A stretch of DNA of 6,783 nt from Deltaproteobacteria bacterium (GCA_021789795.1 JAJYJA010000129.1:1-6783); one strand, 5' to 3'. Positions 1-6,665 are shown, counted from the first letter of the stretch. The notes: generated by a model from the letters alone, not told the origin. Numbers and translations: made by a program.

Positions 1-2023
1 GGGCTAGACGCACGGCGCAGACCTTGTACTCCGGGCACTGGGCCTTGGGGTCGCGGGCGGCGGTGGTCAAGAGGTTGATGGGCGTCTCCGGGAAGTGGAA
101 GCTGGTGTACACCGAGCCCGGCGGGGTCTGCCCGGTGACCAAGGCCCGCACCGTGACCTCGCCCCGCCGGGAGACAAGCCGCACCAAGTCGCCAGTCCGC
201 AGGCCGAGGGCCGCCGCGTCCTTGGGATGCACCTCCAGCGCCGCCTCCGGGCACTCGCGGTTCAAGGCCGGGCATTGCCGGGTCATGGTGCCGGTGTGGT
301 AGTGGTGATAGACCCGCCCGGTATTCAGGATAAAGGGATAATCGGCGTCCACCGTCTCGGCGGCCCCCTGGTGTTCTCCTGGCATAAAGCGCCCCCGCCC
401 CCTGGTGAAGAAGTACTTGTGCAGGAAGGGGGTGCCGGGATGGTTACGGTTCCAGCACGGCCATTGCAGGCCCCAGGAACGCTCCAGCCGGTCGTGGAAC
501 ATGCCGCCGTAGATGGGGGCGAGCAGGGCGATCTCCTCCATGATCTCGGCCGGCGAGTCGTAAGCCATCCGGTAGCCCATGGCCTCCGACAACGCCATCA
601 AAATGTCGCTGTCGGTGCGGCAGCCGGAAAGCGGCGGGATGGCGGCCCGCACCATCTGCACCCGACGCTCGGAGCTGGTGAAGGTGCCGGTCTTCTCGGC
701 GAAGGAGGCGGCGGGGAAGACCACGTCGGCCAGGGCCGCGGTCTCGGTCAGGAAGAGGTCGGAGACGGCCAGGAAATCGAGCCCGGTCAGGGTCTCCCGC
801 ACCTTGTCCAGGGCCGGGTCGCTCAACATGGGATTCTCGCCCATGACCATCAGCCCCCGGATCGGCCCCCCGGCCCCGCCGTGGGTCATCTGCAACAGGG
901 TGAGGCCGGGTCGGGAGGGCAGCTCTACCCCCCAGGCGCGCTCGAACTTATCCCGGTGATCCTGGTTCTCCACCGGCTGATAACTGGGGAACACCCCCGG
1001 CAGTGCCCCCATGTCGCAGGCCCCCTGGACGTTATTCTGGCCGCGCAGGGGATCGACGCCGGTGAACTCCTTCTCCACCTGGCCGGCGAGCATGGCCAGG
1101 TTGGCGATGGCCTGGACGTTGTCGGTGCCGCAGATGTGCTGGGTTATTCCCAGGCAGTAGCAGATCACCGCCTTCTGTGCCCGGGCGTAGGTCTGGGCCG
1201 CGGCGCTGATGGCGGCCAGCCCCACCCCGGTGATCGCCGCCACCGCCTCCAGATCCATCTGGAAGAGCATATCGCGCAGGGCGAGAAAGTTCTCGGTCCG
1301 CATCTCGACAAACAGGTCGTCGGCCAGGTTCTCGTCTAAAATGACCCGCATCATGGCGTTGATGAGCGGGATGTCGGTGCCGGGCCGGATGGCCAGGTGG
1401 ATATGGGCGTGCTCGGCAAGCCGGGTGCGACGGGGATCGACGACGATCAGCTTGGCCCCCCGGTCGAGGGCGGCAAATATCCGACGGGCCACCTGGGGAT
1501 GGGCCTCGGTGGTGTTCGAGCCCACCGCCAGGATCACCTGGGCCTGGCCGATCTCCTCGATAGAGTTGGTCATCGCCCCGCTGCCGAAGGTGGTGGCCAG
1601 ACCGGCCACGGTGGGGGCGTGTCAGAGCCGGGCGCAGTGGTCGATGTTGTTGGTGGCCAGCACCGCCCGGCTGAACTTCTGGGCCAGGTAGTTCTCCTCG
1701 TTGGTGCACTTGGCCGAGGCCATGAACCCCAGGGCCTCCCCCCCGGCCCGCTCCTTGATCTCGGAAAACCGCCGGGCGGTTACCGCGATCGCCTCCTCCC
1801 AGGAGACCGGCCTCAGCTCACCATCCTTTCTAAGCAGGGGCTGGCGCAGCCGGTCAGGGTGGTGGATGAACTGGTGGATATTCCAGCCCTTGACGCAGAG
1901 GTTGCCTTGGGACACGGGGTGGTTGCGGCTGGGCGAGGCGCCGATGATCCGGCCTTCCTCCTCGCGCAGGTAGAGGCCGCAGCCGCAGCCGCAATAGACG
2001 CAGGTGGTGAGGATGTCGGGCAT
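1..2023 (-). CDS. fdhA: Selenocysteine-containing formate dehydrogenase, catalytic (alpha) subunit; 3' end cut by window edge
   Basis: Molybdopterin oxidoreductase that oxidises formate to CO2, or runs in reverse. The frame begins at ATG 2023 and, read through one TGA, stays open for 674 codons to the window edge. Near the N-terminus it shows the 4Fe-4S motif C8-x2-C11-x3-C15 and C43 in LCVKGW, with K45 matching the cluster-to-cofactor lysine of E. coli FdhF. The active site reads NNIDHCARL-U-HAPTVAGL, giving Sec134 and His135 (FdhF Sec140, His141). R327 in the segment PLRGQNNVQGACDMGALP matches FdhF Arg333. The last visible residues, PEYKVCAVRL, match the usual C-terminus, so only a few codons should be missing. 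There is no twin-arginine or other signal peptide, so the protein is probably cytoplasmic. Its electron-transfer partners would lie to the left of the window. The start is supported by GGAGGGG ending 5 bases upstream. NAD(P)-linked and ferredoxin- or hydrogenase-linked types cannot be told apart here. Confidence 0.95.
1593..1609 (-). promoter_or_regulatory. Bacterial SECIS hairpin in fdhA mRNA
   Basis: In the mRNA sense the sequence is GTGGCC-GGTCT-GGCCAC: a perfect 6-bp stem closed by a GGUCU loop, starting 12 bases after the UGA. The E. coli fdhF SECIS, bound by the elongation factor SelB, also has a GGUCU apical loop at a similar distance from its UGA. The hairpin lies inside coding sequence (residues VAGLAT), as expected in bacteria. 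The stem and loop are seen directly; SelB binding is inferred. Confidence 0.9.
1622..1624 (-). other. In-frame UGA read as selenocysteine (Sec134)
   Basis: This TGA lies between CARL and HAPTVAGL, exactly where E. coli FdhF has selenocysteine in CARV-U-HGPSVAG. The downstream frame continues without any further stop and carries conserved formate dehydrogenase motifs to the window edge. A gene caller without selenocysteine logic would end the gene here as a 133-residue fragment and would start a second fragment downstream. Decoding needs selA, selB, selC and selD elsewhere in the genome. Confidence 0.95.
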
Positions 2024-2028
2024 GATGA

Positions 2029-2035
2029 CCCCTCC
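2029..2035 (-). promoter_or_regulatory. Ribosome binding site of fdhA
   Basis: The minus strand reads GGAGGGG, then 5 bases, then ATG at 2023. This strong Shine-Dalgarno fixes the start just ahead of the first iron-sulfur cysteine, as in FdhF, and argues against an N-terminal extension. Confidence 0.8.
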
Positions 2036-2090
2036 GACGGGAGTTAAAAGGGCTTACAAAATCGCGCCGCAAGATAGCCCGAGGAAAACG

Positions 2091-2112
2091 CCCGGCCCCC
2101 GGGTTGGCCGGG
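2091..2112 (-). promoter_or_regulatory. GC-rich hairpin with short U-tract in the fdhA leader
   Basis: CCCGGCC (2091-2097) and GGCCGGG (2106-2112) can form a 7-bp stem around an 8-base loop. On the minus strand the stem is followed by CG and then TTTT (2085-2088). It lies between the predicted fdhA promoter and the fdhA start, so it could act as a weak terminator or attenuator, or simply as a structured leader. The T-tract is short and broken, so strong termination is unlikely. Confidence 0.35.
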
Positions 2113-2149
2113 GATGACGGCGCCGAAACCATCTCGATCAGCGGCCCTT

Positions 2150-2179
2150 ATTCTAGGCCGGGGCAGGCCGGCGTGTCAA
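2150..2179 (-). promoter_or_regulatory. Sigma70-like promoter for fdhA
   Basis: The minus strand has a perfect -35 TTGACA (2174-2179), an 18-base spacer, and a -10 TAGAAT (2150-2155; 5 of 6 to consensus). Transcription would start near 2143 and give a leader of about 120 bases before the ATG at 2023. No clear binding site for a known regulator was found beside it. Confidence 0.6.
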
Positions 2180-2227
2180 AGGGATTTACGGAAATCACCT
2201 TACACCTCGCCCCCACACATTTCCCTC

Positions 2228-2256
2228 TGGCCAGATGGCCGGCAACCCGCTATAAA
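2228..2256 (+). promoter_or_regulatory. Candidate promoter of the sensor kinase gene
   Basis: A TATAAA box (2251-2256) sits 17 bases after TGGCCA (2228-2233; 4 of 6 to the -35 consensus). Transcription would start near 2263, about 34 bases ahead of the ATG at 2297. This fits the shorter start chosen for the kinase and is incompatible with translation from the ATG at 2114. Confidence 0.4.
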
Positions 2257-2296
2257 TAGACTTAAGGCGGCCGAGACACCCGCCCCCATAAACCCC

Positions 2297-5200
2297 ATGC
2301 CCGAACCAGACCCTCCCCAGCCGCGCAACGGCAACCATCACCGTCTAAACGGGATCCGCACCGTGGTGTTGCTGTACGCCGCCTTCGCCGCCCTGTGGAT
2401 CCTGCTCTCCGACCGGGCGGTGGAGATGCTGTTCTCCTCCCCCGCCGCCATCACCCTGGCCAGCACCCTGAAGGGCTGGTTCTTCGTCCTCGTCACCTCC
2501 CTCTTGCTCTACGGACTGATGCGGCAGACGATCCACCCTTCCTCCTTGGCACCTAAGCCGCCCGCGGTCAGATTGAGGCCCCTGCTGCTGCCGGTGGCCA
2601 TCCTGATCGCCCTTATCGCCGGGGTGACGGCGCTGGCCGCCATCCAGGCGGTTGAGCGGGGAGAAAACGAGGCAATGGGCCGGCTGCAGACCATCGCCGC
2701 CTTCAAGGTGAAACAGGTCAGCGAATGGCTCAACGAGCGCCAGGCCGACATCCGCTTCGTACAGGGCAACCAGGCCCTGGCCCGGCTCTACGCCCGCTGG
2801 CGGGATACGGGCGACCAGGCGAGCCTTGCGGAACTGTCCGGGCGGATAAACCGCTTCCAGAAACTAAACGCCTTCCGGGGCTTTTTGCTCTTCACCCCCC
2901 ACGGCAGGTGCCTGTACGCCTCGGAAGGGATGCCCCAGGTCAAGGCCAGCCTCGACATCCTCAGACTCGCCCAAGCCGCCCGGGCCCAGCCCGAGGCCGG
3001 GGTCTTCACCCTCCACCTGGAGGGCGGCCACCCCTGCCTGGATTTCGTCGCCTCCCTGCCGGAGGCGGGGGGCAAACCGGGCGGCATCGTGGTGCTGCGG
3101 GTCGCCCCGGAGGATTACCTCTTCCCGCTCATGCAGACCTGGCCCATCCCCAGCGCCAGCGGCGAGACCCTGATCGCCCGCCGCGACGGAAACGAGGTGC
3201 TCTACCTCAACGACCTGCGCTTCCGCCGGGAGGCGGCCCTGCGCCTGCGCCTGCCGCTGGCCCAACCCCACCTGCTGATGGCCCAGGTGCTGCAAGGAGA
3301 CGTCTCCCTGGGCGAAGGCCTGGCCGGACTCGATTACCGCCAGGTGCCGGTGCTGGGGGTGGGGCTGGCGGTGCCCGGCAGCGACTGGTTCCTGATCGCC
3401 AAGATCGACCGGGCCGAGGTCATGGCCCAGGCCCGGCCCGACCTCTGGTGGATCGTCCTCTGCGGTGGGCTGGGGATCGCGGTGGTGGTGGCCAGCGCCT
3501 ACCTGATGCGTCAGCGCCAGGAGCTGGCCTTTACCCTGCGCGAACGCCACCTGCAAGAGGAACGGCTCAAGGCCCTGCAACTGCTGGACGCCATCGCCGC
3601 CCACTCCCCGGACCCGATCTTCGTCAAGGACCGGCAGGGCCGCTACCTGCTGTTCAACCAGGCGGCGGCCAAGATCGTCGGTCAGCCGGCGGAGCAGGTG
3701 CTGGGCAAGGACGATACCGCCATCTTCCCCCCGGAAATGGCCCAGGAGATCATGGAGCGGGATCAACGGCTCATGCTCGAGGGCGGCCAGGAGACCTTCC
3801 AGGAGACCCTGCCCCTGCCCGGAGGCGGGCCGACCTGCCACCTGATGATCATCAAGGGGGCGCTGCGCGACCCGAAGGGCCAGGTCACCGGCCTGTTCGG
3901 GGTAGGCCGCGACGTTACCGAGCTGCGGGAGGCGGAGGAGAAGATCAGGGCCACCGCCCATGACCTGGCCACCGCCCAGGAGGTGGCCCACGTGGGAAGC
4001 TGGCGGCTGGACGGCCCCGACGCCCCGGAGCGAAAGCTTGTCTGGTCGGAGGAGACCTACCGCATCTTCGGCCTCCCCCAGGGCGAGCCGGTGACCTTCG
4101 GCCGCTTCCTGACCCTGGTCCATCCCGAGGACCGGGAACGGCTGGTGGCGGCGAGACAGGCGGCCCTGACCGGCCAGCCCTTCGATGTCGAGTACCGGAT
4201 CATCACCCCCGCCGGCCAGGTCAAGTGGCTGCACGGCCAGGGCGAGCTGACGCCCGGCCCCGACGGCGTTCCTTACCTGGGGGTGGGCGCCGTTCAAGAC
4301 ATCACCGAGCACAAACGGGCCGAGGAGGAACGGGAGCGGCTGCAAGAGCAACTGGTGCAGGCCCAGAAGATGGAGTCGGTGGGCCGGCTGGCGGGCGGGG
4401 TGGCCCACGACTTCAACAACATGCTGTCGATCATCATGGGCTACACCGACCTGGCCCTGACCCAGGCCCCACCGGAAGGCATGCTGCATGCCAACCTGCA
4501 AGAGATTCAAACCGCCGCCAAGCGCTCGGCGGAGCTGACCCGCCAGCTCCTGGCCTTCGCCCGCAAACAGGTGATCATGCCCAGGGTGCTGGACTTGAAC
4601 CAAGCCACCGAGGGGATGCTCAAGATGCTCAGACGGCTGATCGGCGAGGATATCGAGCTGATCTGGCGCCCGGAGCCCGGCCTGTGGCCGGTGAAGGTGG
4701 ACGCCTCCCAGATCGACCAGGTGCTGGCCAACCTGTGCGTCAACGCCCGGGACGCCATCGCCGGCACCGGCCAGGTAACCATCGCCACCGCCAACCTGAC
4801 CCTGGGCGAAGAGCACCTCGCCGCCCATCCCGACTGCGCCCCCGGCCAGTACGTCCGGCTCTCGGTGACCGACACCGGCATCGGCATGAGCCCGGAGGTG
4901 GCGGCCCGGGCCTGCGAGCCCTTCTTCACCACCAAGGGGGTGGGCAAGGGCACCGGCCTGGGGCTGGCCACCGTCTATGGCATCGCCAAGCAGAACCGGG
5001 GCGGGGTAAGCATCGAGAGCCAGCCGGGACAGGGCGCCACGCTGGCGGTCTTCCTGCCCCGCCACCAGGGCGCGTCCGAAGCGTCCGCGGCCCCGGCCCC
5101 GGAAAACGCCGTCCCGGTCCACAGCGAGACGGTGCTGGTGGTGGAGGACGAGAAGGTGATCCTGCAGATGATCGTGGCCATGCTGAAGAAACAGGGCTAC

Positions 5201-5488
5201 CAAGCCCTGGCCGCCGCCTCGCCGGGGGAGGCGATCGGGATGATCGAGTCCGGAGTCCCGGCCGACCTGCTCTTAACCGACGTGATCATGCCGGAGATGA
5301 CCGGCCGCGAGCTTAACGACCGGATCGCCAAGCTCAGGCCCAGCCTGCGCTGCCTCTACATGTCGGGCTACACCGCCGAGGTCATCGGCCAGCACGGGGT
5401 GCTGACCGCCGAGACCCGCTTCATCCAAAAGCCCTTCTCCCAGCGGGAGCTGGCCGCCCAGGTGCGGGCGGCGCTCGACGCCGACTGA
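2297..5488 (+). CDS. Membrane-bound hybrid sensor histidine kinase (2x PAS, HisKA, HATPase_c, receiver)
   Basis: This 1063-residue protein is predicted to sense a periplasmic signal and pass phosphate from His704 to its own receiver. Membrane segments lie at about 20-38 and 58-76 (an N-terminal pair with ALWILLSDR and KGWFFVLVTSLLLY), 95-117 and 384-405. Residues about 118-383 would be a periplasmic, probably Cache-like, sensor with no recognised ligand. PAS domains span about 429-543 and 560-672, followed by a short coiled coil. The kinase core has the H-box GGVAHDFNN (His704), N-box N812-N816, G1 DTGIGM (859-864) and G2 GKGTGLGL (883-890). The receiver has E950/D951, phosphoacceptor D995, S1023 and K1045, so all key residues are present. 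There is no DNA-binding domain, so a phosphorelay protein or partner regulator must lie elsewhere. The ATG at 2297 was chosen because the 61 residues upstream look non-coding and overlap two promoters. No clear Shine-Dalgarno precedes it. Confidence 0.93.
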   Translation: MPEPDPPQPRNGNHHRLNGIRTVVLLYAAFAALWILLSDRAVEMLFSSPAAITLASTLKGWFFVLVTSLLLYGLMRQTIHPSSLAPKPPAVRLRPLLLPVAILIALIAGVTALAAIQAVERGENEAMGRLQTIAAFKVKQVSEWLNERQADIRFVQGNQALARLYARWRDTGDQASLAELSGRINRFQKLNAFRGFLLFTPHGRCLYASEGMPQVKASLDILRLAQAARAQPEAGVFTLHLEGGHPCLDFVASLPEAGGKPGGIVVLRVAPEDYLFPLMQTWPIPSASGETLIARRDGNEVLYLNDLRFRREAALRLRLPLAQPHLLMAQVLQGDVSLGEGLAGLDYRQVPVLGVGLAVPGSDWFLIAKIDRAEVMAQARPDLWWIVLCGGLGIAVVVASAYLMRQRQELAFTLRERHLQEERLKALQLLDAIAAHSPDPIFVKDRQGRYLLFNQAAAKIVGQPAEQVLGKDDTAIFPPEMAQEIMERDQRLMLEGGQETFQETLPLPGGGPTCHLMIIKGALRDPKGQVTGLFGVGRDVTELREAEEKIRATAHDLATAQEVAHVGSWRLDGPDAPERKLVWSEETYRIFGLPQGEPVTFGRFLTLVHPEDRERLVAARQAALTGQPFDVEYRIITPAGQVKWLHGQGELTPGPDGVPYLGVGAVQDITEHKRAEEERERLQEQLVQAQKMESVGRLAGGVAHDFNNMLSIIMGYTDLALTQAPPEGMLHANLQEIQTAAKRSAELTRQLLAFARKQVIMPRVLDLNQATEGMLKMLRRLIGEDIELIWRPEPGLWPVKVDASQIDQVLANLCVNARDAIAGTGQVTIATANLTLGEEHLAAHPDCAPGQYVRLSVTDTGIGMSPEVAARACEPFFTTKGVGKGTGLGLATVYGIAKQNRGGVSIESQPGQGATLAVFLPRHQGASEASAAPAPENAVPVHSETVLVVEDEKVILQMIVAMLKKQGYQALAAASPGEAIGMIESGVPADLLLTDVIMPEMTGRELNDRIAKLRPSLRCLYMSGYTAEVIGQHGVLTAETRFIQKPFSQRELAAQVRAALDAD

Positions 5489-5509
5489 GCGGCGGGCGTC
5501 AATTATCGG

Positions 5510-5538
5510 TTGTCAATCCCCAGGGAATACATTAAATT
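5510..5538 (+). promoter_or_regulatory. Candidate promoter of rlmE and the toxin-antitoxin genes
   Basis: TTGTCA (5510-5515; 5 of 6 to the -35 consensus) is followed by a 17-base spacer and TAAATT (5533-5538; 4 of 6). It lies in the AT-richer gap after the kinase stop, and transcription would start about 25 bases before the rlmE GTG. Read-through from the kinase gene is also possible because no convincing terminator is seen between them. Confidence 0.4.
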
Positions 5539-5569
5539 TGCCGACTTGCGGCGAGGGCCTGTTATTTAA

Positions 5570-6193
5570 GTGAAGGAAGTCCAGGACTACTATTTCAAGA
5601 AGGCGCAGCGGGAGGGCTACCCCGCCCGGTCGGTCTATAAGCTTGAGGAGGCCCAGCACAAGTACGGCTTCCTTAAGCGCGGCCAGCGGGTTCTGGACCT
5701 GGGCGGCTATCCGGGCAGCTGGTCGATGTACAGCGCCAAGACCGTCGGCGATCAGGGCCTGGTGGTGGCGGTGGACTTGCAGTCGGGCCGGCGGCGGCAG
5801 GAGAGTAACCGCGCCCCCATCGAGTTCGTGCGCGGCGACATCATGCGGGACGAGACCCTGGCCGCCATCGAGAGGCTGGCACCTAACTTCCAGGTGGTGT
5901 TGAGCGACATGGCCCCTCAGACCACGGGCAGCAAGTGGGCCGACCACCAGAAGTCGCTGGTCCTCTGCCGCCAGGCCCTGGACTTGGCCCGCCGGCTACT
6001 GGTGCCGGGCGGGGCCTTCTACTGCAAGGTCTTCGACGGCGAGGACTTCAAGGAGTTCTTCGAGCAGACCAAGAGGGATTTCCGGCAGACCAAGATCGTC
6101 AAGCCCAAGAGTTCGCGGCCCGAAAGCCGGGAGCTGTTCGTGCTGGGGCTGGAATTTGTGGGCCAAGCAGATAAAAAACCAAGATCAACCTAG
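5570..6193 (+). CDS. rlmE: 23S rRNA (uridine-2552) 2'-O-methyltransferase RlmE (FtsJ/RrmJ)
   Basis: RlmE uses S-adenosylmethionine to methylate the 2'-OH of U2552 in the A-loop of 23S rRNA, a late step in assembling the large ribosomal subunit. The 207 residues match the family length (209 in E. coli). All four catalytic residues are present: K24 (SVYKLEE), D113 (SDMAP), K153 (YCKVFDG) and E188 (SRELF), matching K38, D124, K164 and E199 of E. coli. The cofactor-binding motif is DLGGYPGSW (43-51), a mild variant of the usual DLGAAPGGW. The start is GTG; a TAA stop lies directly before it in frame, so no earlier start is possible, and GAGGG lies 12 bases upstream. The N-terminus is shorter than in E. 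coli. The stop codon overlaps the ribosome binding site of the next gene. Confidence 0.93.
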   Translation: MKEVQDYYFKKAQREGYPARSVYKLEEAQHKYGFLKRGQRVLDLGGYPGSWSMYSAKTVGDQGLVVAVDLQSGRRRQESNRAPIEFVRGDIMRDETLAAIERLAPNFQVVLSDMAPQTTGSKWADHQKSLVLCRQALDLARRLLVPGGAFYCKVFDGEDFKEFFEQTKRDFRQTKIVKPKSSRPESRELFVLGLEFVGQADKKPRST

Positions 6194-6196
6194 GAG
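6192..6196 (+). promoter_or_regulatory. Antitoxin ribosome binding site overlapping the rlmE stop
   Basis: AGGAG lies 9 bases before the antitoxin ATG and shares two bases with the rlmE TAG stop (6191-6193). Ribosomes finishing rlmE would reach this site directly, which suggests translational coupling. Confidence 0.7.
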
Positions 6197-6205
6197 ACTC
6201 GGGCC

Positions 6206-6448
6206 ATGCAGACCCTGACCGCCAACCAGGCGCGCGCCAGCCTACAACAAATCATCGACCAGACCGCCATGAATCACGAGCCGGTGGTGATCACCGGCAA
6301 ACGCAACAACGCCGTGCTGATCTCGTCCGAAGACTGGGCGGCGATTCAAGAAACCATATATCTCCTGTCGATACCCGGCATGAGGGAGTCCATACTGGAA
6401 GGCATGCACACCCCGGTCGCCGAGTGCGCCAAGGACCTGCCCTGGTGA
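6206..6448 (+). CDS. yefM: YefM/Phd-family type II antitoxin
   Basis: This 80-residue protein is predicted to bind and neutralise the YoeB-type toxin encoded next to it and to repress their shared promoter. The N-terminal part (about 1-50) has the Phd/YefM fold pattern: start MQTLTANQARASLQQIID, strand EPVVITGKRNNAVLISSEDW and then QETIYLLS, which parallels EETAYLL in E. coli YefM. The C-terminal part (about 55-80) is the toxin-binding tail, which is normally disordered until bound. The gene starts 12 bases after rlmE with a good AGGAG site, so it is probably co-transcribed with it. No palindromic operator was recognised in the short gap, so autoregulation, if kept, must use a site elsewhere. 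The family assignment is firm; the gene symbol is by family resemblance. Confidence 0.88.
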   Translation: MQTLTANQARASLQQIIDQTAMNHEPVVITGKRNNAVLISSEDWAAIQETIYLLSIPGMRESILEGMHTPVAECAKDLPW

Positions 6449-6654
6449 GTTGGAACTTGGTTTACACGAAACACGCCCAGAAGGATGCCAAGAAGCTATC
6501 CGCATCCGGACTAAAGGAAAAGGCCAGCACAGTTTTGATGATATTATGTAAAAATCCGTTTCAGAATCAACCACCTTATGAGAAATTAACTGGGGATCTG
6601 GCCGGAGCCTATTCCAGACGGATTAACATTCACCATCGGTTGTTGGTATATTAA
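6445..6654 (+). CDS. yoeB: YoeB/Txe-family mRNA interferase toxin, C-terminally truncated
   Basis: Family members cut mRNA in the ribosomal A site. The start is taken as GTG 6445, overlapping the antitoxin stop (GTGA), with AAGGA (6431-6435) 9 bases upstream. An ATG at 6424 in the same frame is less likely because it adds a non-family heptapeptide and lacks such a site. The 69 residues contain the family segments VYTKHAQKDAKKL, NPFQNQPPYEKLTGDLAG and YSRRINIHHRL. E46 and R65 align with catalytic E46 and R65 of E. coli YoeB. The frame stops at LLVY, where the family normally continues with QV and about 15 more residues ending in His-Tyr. That pair (H83/Y84 in YoeB) is missing, and HHRLLVY carries one leucine more than the usual HHRLVY. 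The protein is probably inactive or altered. The 3' half is AT-rich. The stop coincides with the edge of a palindromic repeat. Confidence 0.82.
   Translation: MSWNLVYTKHAQKDAKKLSASGLKEKASTVLMILCKNPFQNQPPYEKLTGDLAGAYSRRINIHHRLLVY
6531..6542 (+). repeat. Direct repeat copy 1 (AGTTTTGATGAT) inside the toxin gene
   Basis: A perfect 12-base match to 6654-6665. The copies are 123 bases apart, exactly 41 codons, so both lie in the same frame (VLMI in each). This copy is within toxin codons 29-33. Confidence 0.6.
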
Positions 6655-6665
6655 GTTTTGATGAT
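6654..6665 (+). repeat. Direct repeat copy 2 (AGTTTTGATGAT) at the element edge
   Basis: The second copy of the 12-base repeat starts at the last base of the toxin stop codon and forms the left edge of the palindromic element. Confidence 0.6.

Noticed and set aside
95..1339. Long plus-strand open frame opposite fdhA (414 codons)
   Set aside because: It is antisense to a well-conserved enzyme, low in complexity (Gly, His, Gln and Arg rich) and matches no family; it is typical of GC-rich antisense frames.
1622..2023. A complete 133-residue gene ending at TGA 1622-1624, or a broken fdhA pseudogene
   Set aside because: The TGA is at the conserved selenocysteine site, the frame continues with conserved motifs to the window edge, and a SECIS-type hairpin follows.
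2236..2251. Sigma54-like site TGGC-N9-GCT ahead of the kinase
   Set aside because: The GG and GC pairs have the right spacing, but the central TT of the -12 box is CC and the rest matches poorly; the overlapping TATAAA promoter explains the region as well.
2864..5203. Very long minus-strand open frame (779 codons) opposite the kinase
   Set aside because: The plus strand encodes clear kinase motifs over the whole span. The antisense product is Gly/His/Gln/Leu-rich without domains, an effect of high GC at third positions.
5477..5500. Hairpin at the kinase stop codon as a terminator (GACGCC with GGCGTC)
   Set aside because: The stem overlaps the coding end and no T-tract follows (AATTATCGG), so intrinsic termination is not supported.
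6424..6444. ATG 6424 as the toxin start
   Set aside because: It adds MRQGPAL, which is not seen in the family, and overlaps the antitoxin by 25 bases; GTG 6445 has AAGGA at 9 bases and the usual short overlap with the antitoxin stop.
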